DNA of 64,000 nt from Canna indica (lineage: Eukaryota > Streptophyta > Magnoliopsida > Zingiberales > Cannaceae), in contig CP136891.1 in the NCBI GenBank assembly GCA_034359265.1, forward strand, positions 44,756,001 through 44,820,000, written 5' to 3'. Positions 1 to 11,745 of the stretch are shown one piece after another; position 1 is the first letter of the stretch; each line of letters opens with the position of its first letter. The notes under the pieces were generated by a model. That model saw only the letters and a program-made list of their open reading frames with translations, was not told the origin of the DNA and searched no databases. The position numbers and the translations under genes are program-made.

Positions 1-784
1 AAATCTCCAAATAGTTGCGAGGGGGGGTTTGTTGGGGGTATCCCTCCAATTTGGAGGAAGAATTGGGCTCAACTTAATTGGACTTTAATAGGCCCAAGAC
101 CCACATTTATGAGGGTTTTATTTTCAACCAAATGAGATAATATTAGATAGGAAACATATTGTGGCAGCCACCAAAGAGGAGTAGAATTTTCGAGCAGAAT
201 TACTATGCGACTAGAGCATGATCAAATCGTTGATCGGGACATCAAATCAACTCCGATCGGGATGAAATTTTGACAGTGGCTTCAACACTCGTGGGACTGA
301 ATTTTGGACGGTCAGATATTCATTTATTTTGGCTAAGTTTATAATCCATCTTTCTCGGATGACGAATTTTTTGATTTGGTGATCCAAGAGATCGTTGTCT
401 CTTGAGTTGGTTGATCCAAGGGCTTGTACTTGATGAAAAATAGTGTGTAATCTCCATTGATAGTGGAAAGCTGCTTTGGACTCGGTCTAGTGGTTTTTGT
501 CCAGTGGTTTTTGCCCACATCAGGGTTTTCCACGTAAAATTTCTTGGTGCCGTTTTCTGATTATTAATTTGTTTGCTTGATTCCTATCTTGATTACACTA
601 GTATGGAAGGAAGATAATCGTTACGTTATTGATTGTTTAAGCACCCCTTTCCCAACACCTTCAAATCCAGCATCACCATTATATCAATATGTAACTTGAT
701 GGCGATATTGTTGATGTAACTAGTTTTTGTCAAAATATTAAAGATTACATACGGAGGATGGAAAGGAATTTAAGTTACAATAGC
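1..784. other. host flank without recognisable gene
   Basis: Moderately AT-rich sequence downstream of the nucleolar-protein exon. Short open frames at 320-533 on the minus strand have no recognisable motif and overlap each other in different frames, so I read them as chance. No transposon termini or RNA gene were seen. Part of it is presumably the 3' UTR and downstream region of the minus-strand gene ending at 785. Confidence 0.4.
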
Positions 785-1026
785 TTAATCTTCTTCTGCT
801 TGCTTTCTCTTCTTCTTTTTCTCCTTTTTGCTAGGCTCTTCTTCCAACTCTGCAGCAGCATTACGATCTTCATTAGCCAACTCTGCTGCATGAGTACCAT
901 CCTTCATTTTCATTTTCTTCATTTTTGTTGGCTCTTCTGCCATTTCAACATGTGCTTGTGAATCGGTGCTTTCTAACTTGGCCTTCTTTTTCTGACTCTC
1001 ATCCTTGCCCTCCTCTTTGGCTGCTT
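785..1026 (-). CDS. terminal exon of a NOP56/NOP58-type nucleolar protein (partial)
   Basis: Reading leftwards on the minus strand, about 80 codons encode a lysine- and glutamate-rich tail with a KKEKKKKRK block and end at a TAA (785-787). Such KKE/D tails close the box C/D snoRNP core proteins NOP56 and NOP58 of plants, which help guide rRNA 2'-O-methylation in the nucleolus. A pyrimidine-rich stretch followed by AG (1027-1028) makes a plausible splice acceptor, so this looks like the last exon. Upstream exons are not found: the next 480 bases hold none, and then gypsy element A begins. The exon may be the end of a real gene disrupted by element A or a captured fragment. Similar charged tails occur in other nucleolar proteins, so the family assignment is tentative; the reading of a basic nucleolar-type C-terminus is firmer. 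Confidence 0.4.
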
Positions 1027-1504
1027 CTCCAGATATGAACACAGAAGACAAAGGAAGAAAAATTGAATAATACACAATGAAGCAAGTAAAGCTGCAGTTC
1101 ATATCCATAGTGCCTAAATGCTATCAGTTGCAATACTAGAGCACTATAGTTTGTTCGCTTGCTAAAGGCATCTTGTTCTCTTTCCATCATCTTTTTCTTC
1201 GTTGAACAACTCTTCAACACCAAACCTAATATTATTCATTCTGATTCTATTTAACTTTTGCTAATAGGTTCAGTTAGTTTCCATAGACACAAATTACATG
1301 GTGCCTAAAAACTCAAAGGAAGAAGGACATGGCCTGATCAAATAGAGATGTTGTGGGTTAATGAAGCCTAACCTAACAGAGGCTTCCAAACATAGTTGAT
1401 TTCTCCTCCTTTTCAAATCCAAAACATTAATGCGAATTGGAAGTTTGGACTAAAATTGGAAGCATAACTCAAGAATTTCTCAAACAAATAAAACAATGCA
1501 TAAC
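1027..1504 (-). other. probable intron or upstream flank of the nucleolar-protein exon
   Basis: AT-rich, pyrimidine-biased sequence between the exon acceptor and the insertion site of element A. No coding motif was seen. It ends in ATAAC (1500-1504), which is repeated after the far end of element A. Confidence 0.35.
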
Positions 1505-1981
1505 TGTCACGCCTCAACTCAGGGTCACGTGACCGGCCAGGGTATACGTGCTTATACCCCGCAGCCTAACCCATGCACATGACATCTCAACAACAAAATA
1601 AAGCGGAAAAAAGTAAACGAGTTTTATTTCAAAAGAAAAACCAAACTAATTTTCATAAAAGCAGTAAAGTTTTTATCAAAGGTTCAAATGCGGAAAGAAA
1701 TAAAATAGATGAAACAAAGAGCAACAGTTCTCTTAACAATAAAATTTGAAATAAAACATGAATGTCCCCACGGGACTACAACTCCAAAATGCCAAATCAC
1801 AGTACATGATAAACTACCACAGACTCGACAACGACCTCTAACTAGGATTGCTATGAGATTAATGTAGCTCCTCTGTCCTCCAGCCGCGCCAAGTGCTCTA
1901 GCCCACCTCACCAGTCATGCTCTGCAAAACAAAAACAACGACAACGGGTGAGTTCGAAAGAACTCAGTGAGCAGTTCTACC
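1505..1981 (-). repeat. 3' LTR of element A, outer piece
   Basis: Matches the beginning of the right LTR at 21161, starting TGTCACGCC. It runs until element D interrupts it; the last five bases, CTACC, are the target duplication of D. It contains the predicted splice acceptor of the LTR intron (AG at 1922-1923 on the minus strand, preceded by a T-rich tract). Confidence 0.9.
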
Positions 1982-3558
1982 TGAAGGCGAAATGGCCTAC
2001 ACTAGAGGGGGGTGAATAGTGTGTTTACTATATGATTCGCCTAATTTCACTTTTAATCGTTTCTTAGACTAACTTAGGCGATTTGTAATTCGATAAATGA
2101 ATGCGGAAGCGATAAATATTTAAGCAATGAAAATAAGCAATCAATCAATGCAAACACAGGTATTTATAGTGGTTCGGCCCCAATGCCTACTCCACTACCT
2201 AAGCACCCCGCTTAGGATTTTCAAACTAAGTTTTACTAGATTAATTAGTTTCCCTTACAACAAGGACTTTTCACCGAAAAGTCTCCGCTCTCCAACCGAA
2301 GGCACTTCCACACCCGGAAGTATCCCGCCATCCTACCGAGAGCACTTTCCCACCTTAACATAAGGGACAACTAGTATTAATCCTAGTAACAACTAAGTTT
2401 ACACACTCAAGTGGCTTTACACCTTGCAAGGTAACCACTTACTCACCAAGACCTAACACAAAGTCTTTGCAAACCCAAATCAAAACAAACGTTCAAATAA
2501 TAGTAAAATACACAATGAAAAGAGCTAAATGATAAATACAAGATTAACTACTCTTTTCAGGCCTTCAAAACCTCCAACTCGTCAAGTCGTTGAGCTTGAA
2601 CAAAATCCCGAGTTGAGGAAGCAACGGCGCTTGAAGAAGAACTCGTAGAAGTAGTAGAGCGCGCTTGATCAATCTTTGGAAGGCTTTGATCTTCCTTTTA
2701 ATAGCTCAATAAAATCTATAATAGAGAAGGAAGGAAGTTAAATGAAGTATCAAAGGGTGTATTTATACACTCGCGAAGAAATGGCTGTTCAACGGGTAGA
2801 AAACTATCTGTTACAAACCGCCGATCGAAGCGCCGGTCGAAGCATCGATCGACCGGTCATTCGACCGCTGCAATTATCCCTGTGGTCGGTCGACCGACTG
2901 GTCAACCGCCATATGCAAATCAATTGATCCGCGATCTTTGGTCGACCCGTCGGTCAACCGACGCGGTATTGCGTTGCGTCTCATATGCAGGTCGGTCGAC
3001 CGATTGGTCGACCTCCAGCTTCGGGCAGATTCTGCCGTCATTCAGTCGATCGCCCGGTCGACCGCTCGACGCAAGAATCTTGCATTTTCTTTCTTCGGTC
3101 GACTGATGCAAGCTGCGTCTGCAGCTAGCCTCAATCTGGTCGACTGATCTGTCGACCGCCAGGGCTACTGCACCTTTTTACCTACAGTCGGTCGATCGCC
3201 CGGTCGACCAAACCTTGGCTAAGATTGTTTCCTTCAGCTTTTTTCTTCTGTGCTTCGTTTTCGTGTTCTGGCTTTCAACGAGCATTATCTTGGAGAGCTT
3301 TTGACCTGATCTTTGGACTCATCCAAGCGACTTGGGTGCACTCGTCGATCTTCGAGAAACTCCGCGACGAACCCGAGCGCGACAATCAATGTCCTTCCAA
3401 TTTTGCGATTTCTTCGATTTACCCGATCGAGGACATCGAACGCTAGTCGATATGGAACCTGAAAGATATTCTCAATGAAATCATTAGTTTCATGTTTGTT
3501 ATCATCGAAACCATTAAGATCGAGATTAAGGCTAAGGTTGAAAACCTAAAGCCAACAA
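1982..3558 (-). repeat. 3' LTR of element D
   Basis: 1577 bp, starting TGAAGGCG and ending GCCAACA, closely matching 8316-9838. In the minus-strand sense the right part is U3, with clustered GGTCGACC palindromes (about 2820-3220). A TATA-like TATAAATA follows near 2758-2768 and the R/U5 part lies to the left. Confidence 0.93.
2815..3220. repeat. clustered GGTCGACC-type palindromes in U3 of D (3' LTR)
   Basis: About eight clusters of the self-complementary octamer GGTCGACC and close variants (GGTCGATC, GGTCAACC), usually in pairs separated by a few bases and spaced roughly 50-60 bp apart. They lie upstream of the TATA-like box in the sense of the element. Sirevirus LTRs are known to carry conserved palindromic motifs in this place. 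They may bind a dimeric protein; that is inference. Confidence 0.8.
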
Positions 3559-3800
3559 TCTCTCCCCTTTTGATGATGACAAACATCCTTGAGAAAATAT
3601 ATACAATAAAGCATAAGGATATCAACTTAGGGATTTCTCCCCCTATCAACATGCATATTTATGAGATAAACTCTCCTTATCTATATGCATGAATTTCCTA
3701 TATTTTTCTCCCCCTTTTTCTTATACACTTATCCCCCTTTTGACCTATACATTTCTCCCCCTTTATCCATACTCATCTCCCCCTTTTGACATCAATCAAA
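3559..3800 (-). promoter_or_regulatory. cluster of polypurine tracts next to 3' LTR of D
   Basis: Directly beside the LTR the minus strand has AAAAGGGGAGAGAT, a good primer for plus-strand DNA synthesis. Five or six further tracts of the same kind (written on the plus strand as runs such as CTCCCCCTTTTT) follow within 240 bases. The motif TTTTGATGATGACAAAC beside the first tract is familiar from Sirevirus-type elements. Multiple tracts are a known trait of that group. Confidence 0.8.
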
Positions 3801-6750
3801 AAGGGCAAGAGAGGCTATCTACTTAAAGGGATGAAACACAATTAATACATGAGGTTGAGACTCTAAGGATTATTTTCATGAAACATGGGTATCTCAACCA
3901 AAGGGATGGAAAAATAAGTATTTAATAGGAAACTTTAAATCATACATGATATGGAGAAAGTGATAGATACAATTCAAAATTAAATCATGTATGTTCTCAA
4001 GAGTTTATAAACTTAGCATGATTCCATTCAAAGTATGCTTGAAAGCATGAAGATGCTAAGTATCAAATTTGGCTATCTACTCATGTTTTCTTTATCTTAG
4101 GCATCTAGACATCAAACATGAGGGAATGTAAGACTATGAATTAAGTTTGGGCTTAAAATAAAATTTTTAATTTACTTTGTTGACTTAAGTCAATCTATAC
4201 TTCTAGTTTTCAAAAATCACCCTTTTAAGTTTATTCAAAATCATATTTTTTATAAATGTTTTTGAAACTAATTTTTGGATGAAGATTTTTGATACCAAAT
4301 ATAGAATACTCATTTTGATACCAATTGTGGGATGAAAATTTTGATACCAATTATTGAATAGTCATTTGAAATGCATGTATCAAAGTTTGATCTCAAAAGA
4401 GTTTTCAAAGATCATTTTTCATCCTATGTTGTTTCCAAATAAACAAATGGATCTTAGCTATCATCCAAAATATCAAAATCATTCCTAGAAATGATTTTAC
4501 TCATGAAAATATGTGAATGATATTAGAATTTGAATCCAAATGGTGTACATGAGTTTTTATTGAAGTTTTTGAAGAAAAATCAAAGTATAGAAAGATTGAT
4601 ATTTCAATTTAGGATGATACTTTGAGTTTTGAAATCCAACTTTAAAAATTCATTATAAATTAGATTCTTGATGAAATGTTTTGAAATTTTTACTTAAGAA
4701 ACTAAATTTTTCAATGAATGTGTAGTTTCAAGAATCACCTAAAAAAGATTTTTCTATATTTTTTTAAAAATAACTGAAATTTATACTAAATGTAGGTTGA
4801 AATGGTATTTTTGTAAATTTCAGTTTTTCTTAAAACTTTTTCAATTTTCATTCAAACTTTCATGACATCACATGATGGTCATGTAAAGAGTATATGTCAA
4901 GTTTGAGATAAAAATTTTGTCCTTAAGTCAAGATATCAACCTAGCATGGTTTCATTCAAAACTAAACTAGTTTTTATGAAACTTGCTAAGTTTCAATCTT
5001 AATATTTACTCATGATTTTTCAAGTTTAAACCTATGAATACCTAACATGAGTAAATCTAAACATGTTTCACAAGTATGGATTGAAAATGAGACTTTTAGG
5101 TCAACTTGTTGACTTGAGTCAACATGGTTCAAGAGAGGTAAGCATGAATTGACCTCTATGTCATTTAATCCATATCCATATGAATTTTTCATTTTAAATG
5201 AATGGAAACATGTCATACCTATTCCTAAACATGTTTATGAAGTTTTGGACTTAAAATGAAATGACCAAGTCAATTGATACCAATTGTGGTTTGTTGACTT
5301 GGACCAAGCTTTTCAAGCTTAAGTCCCCTAAAGTGATATAGATATCACATATTCATCTACACATGAATTTTTAAGATTGAACACCTAGAATCATATCATG
5401 TGTGTATCTAAACATGTTTATTTCATTTTAACTTAAAATGAGGTCTCTAACAAGAATTTTAACCTAGAGCAAGTTTCATTTAATCAAGATATCATGAAAT
5501 TGCCAAAGTTATCCAAATTTTGCCTACTCATGAAACTTCAAATATTTAGCATGCAAAGACAATCATGAGTATATAGAGACATCATTAAAATGAAAATTCA
5601 ATTTATTTTTCAAAAAAATTTGCAAAATAAAATTCATACATTTTTCTTGAAAATTTGCCCAACTTTTTCATTTCTTTTTTCATTTACTTTTAGATAGCAT
5701 ATCTTTCCAATTTTTAACTTGCAAGTAGACTTCATTAGTATCATAATGAAATAATAAGACTACTAGCAAGCTAATTTACTAAATAGCACAAGTTTTAAAT
5801 GCAAAGTTTCATTTAAAATCTTAATCTATGCTAGATAGTTAAAGATTAATTTTAAATTAGTTTTCATGATATCTAAATGAATCTAAGAGATCTTAAATTG
5901 TGAAACATTTAAAGAATAAGATCTCTACCTATGTTAAACTAGTTTGGACTTACAAGAAGGTCTCTAATAATGAATACCAACCTAGAGCAAGTTTCATTTG
6001 ATGAATTTTGCCAAAGTGCTAAAGTTCTACCTACTCATGAGAAATCAAGGATTTGCATGCAATTCAAGTCATGAGCATAGAGACATGATTTTAGCTTAAA
6101 CAATGAGGTATAACACTAAGATTTTGAATTAATTGAAGTTATACCTAATTCATGATAATTTGCCAAACTAATCTTTTTCTTCCTAATTAGCCTTCCTAAA
6201 ACCTTATAACTTGCAAATATACATCTTAAGTAGACAATGAAATTAAATCTACATGCAAGCTATCAAACTAAATAGTGAAGAGAAAAACCAAGTATCATTT
6301 ATCAAATTCTACCTCACTAAATAGCATGGATTCATTTTCAAATAAATTTTCATGATAACAAAATGAATCAAGAGATCTCAAAATATGAAATTTTGAAAAA
6401 TAAGATCTCCAACCCTTCCTATTGGTTGAAAACCGAAAGCCACAAAAAGCCTACGATTTAGAATCGCAAGGTCGCTTAGGCCCATTACAGGCCACCTGGG
6501 TCTCCGTAGAGACTGGGAAATCAAAAATCAAAAACATTTTTGAAAGAACTCTTTCGCAAGAGCGGGGAAAATCAATCAATTTAAACATGTATCATAATCT
6601 TCAACTAAGATTAAGCAATACAAGATAGAAGATGATACCGAAGTAGTTTTGATGTCACATTTACCTAAGGCATCAATGTAGCTTGAAGTTGCAACCAATG
6701 GAGGATTCATCATTCAAGTCCATGGTCAACTCCAACATATCATCAATCTT
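3801..6750. other. long non-coding 3' region of element D with degenerate repeats
   Basis: AT-rich sequence without long open frames or pol motifs. A module reading roughly (A)ACCTAGAGCAAGTTTCATT ... CTACTCATGA recurs in diverged form near 4005-4090, 4928-5012, 5462-5532 and 5978-6042, with CATGAG-type words close by. This is the space where an autonomous relative would keep pol or an envelope-like gene. I see no remnant of either. Confidence 0.6.
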
Positions 6751-8247
6751 TCACCCTTGTGTGGTAGCTCCCCCTTCAATAGAAAATGAGATCTTTGGTA
6801 CCCAAATTGCTTTGGGTCCTTGGGGGTTAGATGGCCTAGGAATCCAAAGTGTCTTAGCAATATTTGGATTTCTTTTGAATGCACAATCATGTATGGCATG
6901 ACCATAGATACCACCACAACAAAAACAATGTCCATGAAACTTTTTCTTTTCATTTTTAGCATGGACATGAGATTTAATTTTAGAATGCTTATCATGTGAA
7001 ACATGATGAGAATGAGCATTCTTAGAAAGCTCATTCATCTTCTTATAATTATGGGGTCTAATGGTAGAATGCATGGCATGAGAGGCATGATGAGCATGGG
7101 CATTCTTAGATAAATCATTTTTCTTTTGAGCATGAGGTTTAATGGTGGAATGCTTAGTATGAGAATGATGATGAACCTTACCATTCTTTACAAGAGCATT
7201 TTTATTTTTAGTGTTCTTAGATGAGACATTTTGATTCTTAGAATTATAAGAGAAAGAATTAACTTTCCTACTCAAGGTCAACATCTCATTTTTCATATCA
7301 TTCATGGATTTATGAATAGCATGCAATTGAGTTTTCAACATGTTATTTTCATTCTTCAATATGTCATTTTTATTTTTCAACTCCTTAGTGTCAATACTTA
7401 AAGTATCATGGCATGGATTGGGGACACTAATTCTTAGCTTTACATCATGTAATTGAGAGCTAAGAGTTGAATTTTCTTTCTTCAATTTTTTGTTTTCCTT
7501 GTTCTTTTTCATAAGCAAGGCATTCAATTTTTGACATTCCTCAACTAGTTCTTCATATGACAAATTTAATGAACTAGAAGAGCTAGTACTATTATTATCA
7601 TTATTATGACTAGAAGGGTAAGAGTGTACCTCATCATTAGCAATTTTGAGGCTCACTTTGGAAGTAGCTTCGTAGTCATGAATAGAGGATGCTTCGAATG
7701 AATGAGATGTGGAGGTGGAAGCACTTGACCTCTTCCTTGCTTTGTTCATCAAGGTAGGGCAATTCTTCCTAACATGCCCCTTCTCTTTGCATGCATGACA
7801 TATTACTTTTCTTTTTCGGCTCTTGGTGCTACTTCTTTGACTAAAAGAGCTATGGACATCAAAACCAATATTAATAGTAGGTGAGTGACCATTGTCACCA
7901 CCTTCTTCATTAAAAGTGTCAATCTCTTCAATTTTGGCATGATCGTATAAAACATTTAGACTAGCCCATAAATCATGAGCCGAAGAACAATGTATGACTT
8001 TTTCTAGTATGCCATTTGGTAATGTGCAAAGTATGCAATTCATGGCATCTCCATTAAACTTAAATATTTTCTTGTCCATTTCACTCCATGCATGCATATC
8101 AACCTTAGGTTCAATAAATTACCAATGTAACATGTTAAATACACCAAAACCTTTGGTCTTCAAAATTGTGTACATCCTATTTTTCCATAGACAAAAGTTT
8201 GATTCATCGAACCTAGGAGGAGAAGACACTACACTCTCTAGAGCCAT
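6751..8247 (-). pseudogene. gag: copia (Sirevirus-like) Gag, one in-frame stop
   Basis: Capsid/nucleocapsid polyprotein of element D, which would package the element RNA in cytoplasmic particles. An ATG at 8245-8247 begins a frame with the copia Gag pattern (FCLWKNRM near the start, SAHDLWASL further on). A single TAA at 8119-8121 breaks it, after which the frame stays open for 448 codons from 8097. A first CCHC knuckle, CHACKEKGHVRKNC, lies about 100 residues into that part. A serine-rich stretch, an asparagine- and lysine-rich coiled-coil-like middle and a His/Lys-rich repeat region (KHSTIKPHAQKK and variants) follow. A second cysteine/histidine cluster, CFCCGGIYGHAIHDC, lies near the end. 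No protease motif follows. The single stop suggests recent decay, or a copy mobilised with Gag supplied in trans. Confidence 0.85.
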
Positions 8248-8301
8248 TTCAGGATCGAGACGAGGTGTAGACGAGATGGTGAAATCTCAAGCTACGAACC
8301 C

Positions 8302-8313
8302 GCTCTGATACCA
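8302..8313 (-). promoter_or_regulatory. primer binding site of element D
   Basis: The minus strand reads TGGTATCAGAGC two bases after the 5' LTR, complementary to the 3' end of plant initiator tRNA-Met. This fixes the element's orientation as minus. Confidence 0.92.
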
Positions 8314-8315
8314 AT

Positions 8316-9838
8316 TGAAGGCGAAATGGACTACACTAGAGGGGGGTGAATAGTGTGTTTACTATATGATTCGCCTAATTTCACTTTTAATCATTTCTTA
8401 GATTAACTTAGGCGATTTGCAATTCGATGAATGAATGCGGAAGCGATAAATATTTAAGCAATTAAAACAAGCAATCAATCAATGCAAACACAGGTATTTA
8501 TAGTGGTTCGGCCCCAATGCTTACTCTACTACCTAAGCACCACGCTTAGAATTTCCAAACTAAGTTTTACTAGATTATTAGTTTCCCTTACAACAACGAC
8601 TATTCACCAGAAAGTCTCCGCTCTCCAACCGAAGGCACTTCCACACCCGGAAGTATCCTGCCTTCCTACCGAGAGCACTTTCCCACCTTAACCTAAGGGA
8701 CAAATAGTATTAATCCTAGTAACAACTAAGTTTACACACTCAAGTGGATTTACACCTTGCAAGGTAACCACTTACTCACCAAGACCTAACACAAGGTCTT
8801 TGCAAATCCAAATCAAAACAAACGTTCAAATAACAGTAAAATACACAATGAAAAGAGCTAAATGATAAATACAAGATTAACTACTCTTTTCAGACCTTCA
8901 AAACCTCCAACTCGTCAAGTCATTGAGCTTGAACAAAATCCTGATTTGAGGAAGCAACGACGCTTGAAGAAGAACTCGTAGAAGTAGCAGAGCGCGCTTG
9001 ATCAATCTTTGGAAGGCTTTGATCTTCCTTTTAATAACTCAATAAAATCTATAATAGAGAAGGAAGGAAGTTAAATGAAGTATCAGAGGGTGTATTTATA
9101 CACTCGCGAAGAAACGGCTATTCAACGGGTAGAAAACTATCTGTTACAGACCGCCGATCGAAGCATCGGTCGACCAGCCATTCGACCGCTGCAATTATCC
9201 CTGTGGTCGGTCGACCAACTGGTCGATCGCCAAACGCAAATCAATTGATCCACAATCTTCGGTCGACCCATCAGTTGACCAACGCGGTATTGCATTGCAT
9301 CTCATATGCAGGTCGGTCGACCGATTGGTCGATGGCCAACTTCGGGCAGATTCTGCCGTGATTCGGTCAATCGATCGGTATGCCGACGCAAAGCCGCGTC
9401 TGCAGCTAGCCTCATTCCGATCGATTGATCGGTCGACCTCCAAGGCTACTACCCCTTTTTACCTACAGTCGGTCGACTGCCCGGTCTACCGAACCTTGGC
9501 TGAGATTATTTCCTTCAGTCTTTTTCTTCCGTGCTTCGTTTCCGGGTTCCAGCTTTCAACGAGCATTATCTTGGAAAGCTTTTGACTTGATCTTTGCACT
9601 CATCCAAGCGACTTGGGTGCACTCGTCGATCTTCGAGAAACTTCGCGAAGAACCCGAGCGCGACGAACAATGTCCTTTCGATTTTATGATTTCTTCGATT
9701 TACCCGATCGAGGACATCGATCGCTAGTCGATATGGAACCTGAAAGATATTCTCAATGAAATCATTAGTTCCATGTTTGTTATCATCAAAACCATTAAGA
9801 TCGAGATTAAGGCTAAGGTTGAAAACCTAAAGCCAACA
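8316..9838 (-). repeat. 5' LTR of element D
   Basis: 1523 bp, the partner of 1982-3558. It has the TATA-like sequence near 9093-9101 (minus strand) and palindrome clusters upstream of it. It is about 54 bp shorter than its partner, mainly through indels in the palindrome-rich part. Confidence 0.93.
9145..9490. repeat. clustered GGTCGACC-type palindromes in U3 of D (5' LTR)
   Basis: Same arrangement as in the other LTR, with fewer perfect copies; several octamers have drifted to GGTCGATC or CAGTTGACC. Confidence 0.78.
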
Positions 9839-10032
9839 CTACCAACCCCCACGAAAAATCAAACACAAATATGATGCATAAAGCAAAACTCCTGACTCAA
9901 GCAGGAGATGTCACAAGGGAGTGATTAGCTAACAAGCCATCTGGCCACCACCTGCCCGAAGGCAACCAACACCCAAACGGTGAAGATCAACAGGCCTAAG
10001 CCTACCATGCCTTAAGGCAACAAAACATACTA

Positions 10033-10481
10033 GGATAATCGGGATGGCCCTCCGAACTTATCCTAATATAAAGAAACTCGAGAGCAATCGGGATTGGCCC
10101 ATCCGAACTTGCTCCACGAGACGCGTACGAACAATCGGGAATCGCCCATCCGAACTTGCCCATTTTAGATATAACAGGAATAATCGGAATTTGCCCGTCC
10201 GAACTTATTCCTTAAAAATACCTCGGGAATAATTGGGATAGGCCCTCCGAACTTATTCCACGAGGTCAAACCGAAACAATCGGGATTTACCCATCCGAAC
10301 TTGCTCCAAAAAGATAACGTAGGAATAATCGGGATTCGCTCATCTGAACTTATTCCTTTAAATATAGAATCTTGGGAACAATCGAGATTTGCCCGTCCGA
10401 ATTTGTTCCACAAGATACGCAGGAACAATTGGGATTTGCCCATCCGAACAAGTTCCACAAGTTGGGAATTAATCATCCAAC
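10033..10481 (-). repeat. array of about ten short hairpins in A LTR (left copy)
   Basis: Units of 30-36 bases repeat every 45-55 bases. Each has the form (arm)TCGGGAT-N-CCGAAC(arm'). Arms differ between units but stay complementary: GATAA/TTATC, GAGCAA/TTGCTC, GGAATAA/TTATTCC, GGAACAA/TTGTTCC. A last unit uses GTTGG/CCAAC. The inner TCGG/CCGA lengthens the stem. See 21857-22304 and the element B LTRs for the same array. Confidence 0.85.
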
Positions 10482-11706
10482 CTTTCGGGCCTAGCTCGCA
10501 ATCTGGCTCCTCAACGAGCCTCTCCGTCATTCATAAAGATATGGCGCAACATGACCTAAGTCAAGTCTCTCATACGATGTCTTAGGGGTGTCCTTATTGG
10601 GAAACATCTGAACACTCCAATACCCGACCCCAACTCCTAGTCTCGTAATGTCATAACCCGTATAGTTTTATTTCATACATAACTTTATTTGTTGGTTCTT
10701 AACAGATTATGCTGCCCCTTTGTTCAATTTTAATTATGCAATTAAAATTTTATCACCAAGATTAGGGTTTTATTTTAGGGTTTTATTTTAGCTTACTATT
10801 GTGCCCGAAACTGATGTGTCTAACCCGAATTTGGTCTCCAGAGTGTGACCTATGTTTCCAAACTATAATTTCTGGTCGAAAACGATTGGTTACACGATTT
10901 TATTAAGCAAACTATGCACATCACAAATAGGATTTCAAAATCAGCCCTAAATCAATAATTCAACATACTGCTTTCAACCTAATTGAGTTTTCAGCATCTC
11001 AAGATAAATAAATCCAAAATTTCAAAAGTAAATTCCATAATTATCAACATAACACAATTATATCATTGAGACAAAACTTCTCAAGAAACAAGTCATGATT
11101 GTTTAACCAAGAGTAGCATGAACCAAGAAAATCTTCAAGCAAGAATCAATTTACATGATCAATAATCTCATATCAAGAACACTCAAGGCTTCAAGATCAA
11201 ATCTTAATTTTGTAAAACTTGCTCCACATTCAAAAATCACAGATTTAAATCTAAAGCATGCACAATAATTAAAGAACCTAAATAGGCAAGCACCTCAAGA
11301 TATAGACTTCATGATAAACAAGAACTCTCACTTGGGCATTTCGTCAAACACCTTAAGGGCACCCTCGCTTCACCCTTGGCCGAGCACCCCTAGAGTAAAC
11401 CTAGGGCTGCTGAGCCACAAAGGGAGAGTCTTGGCCCCCCTTCCACGAAACGACACAAGAACACGGCAATCAAAACCCACGATTCAGCAAGAAATCACAA
11501 GAATCAAGAAAATGGCCAAATTGGTTCAGAACTACGAGAGAACCCGAGAAAGGAGAGCTAAAACCACTCACATGAATAGGAAAGAAGACTAGAGGAGAAA
11601 TCCCGATCAACGGCCTCCGAATCCGGCTCCAAGAGGTGGCGGCTCGACTCTTCCAAGGGGGACAAGGGGGCGGCGGCTCCTCCTCAAGCCAACAGCTTGG
11701 CTTCCA

Positions 11707-11743
<37 letters not shown>
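11707..11743. repeat. (GA)n microsatellite
   Basis: Uninterrupted AG dinucleotides in the leader part of the LTR. The right LTR of the same element has only a short imperfect version, so the tract grew after insertion. Confidence 0.95.

Positions 11744-11745
<2 letters not shown>

Larger units (their letters stand above)
1982..9838 (-). mobile_element. non-autonomous Sirevirus-like copia element D, gag only
   Basis: A 7.86-kb LTR element with TG...CA ends and a 5-bp duplication CTACC (1977-1981 and 9839-9843), inserted in the LTR of element A. On the minus strand: 5' LTR 8316-9838, primer site, gag, a 3.2-kb non-coding stretch, a cluster of purine tracts, 3' LTR 1982-3558. There is no protease, integrase, reverse transcriptase or RNase H, so movement must have depended on another element. 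Palindrome clusters in U3, multiple polypurine tracts and a long Gag with CCHC knuckles fit the Sirevirus branch of copia elements; the layout resembles what has been called TR-GAG. LTRs differ by about 4% in the first 190 bases compared. Confidence 0.9.

Noticed and set aside
2815..3220. CRISPR or operator array from GGTCGACC repeats
   Set aside because: Occurs twice at the same place in the two LTRs of one retrotransposon; better explained as U3 palindromes.
3801..6750. Hidden pol or envelope-like gene in element D
   Set aside because: No RT, RNase H, integrase or protease words in any frame, and frames are short and AT-rich.
8302..8313. tRNA gene at the primer-site sequences
   Set aside because: Only the 12-18 bases complementary to the tRNA 3' end are present, next to an LTR; no cloverleaf.
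10033..10481. CRISPR-like array (palindromic repeats at about 47-bp spacing)
   Set aside because: Units are themselves hairpins with varying arms, there are no constant repeats with unique spacers, and the array lies in LTRs of a plant retrotransposon in four copies.
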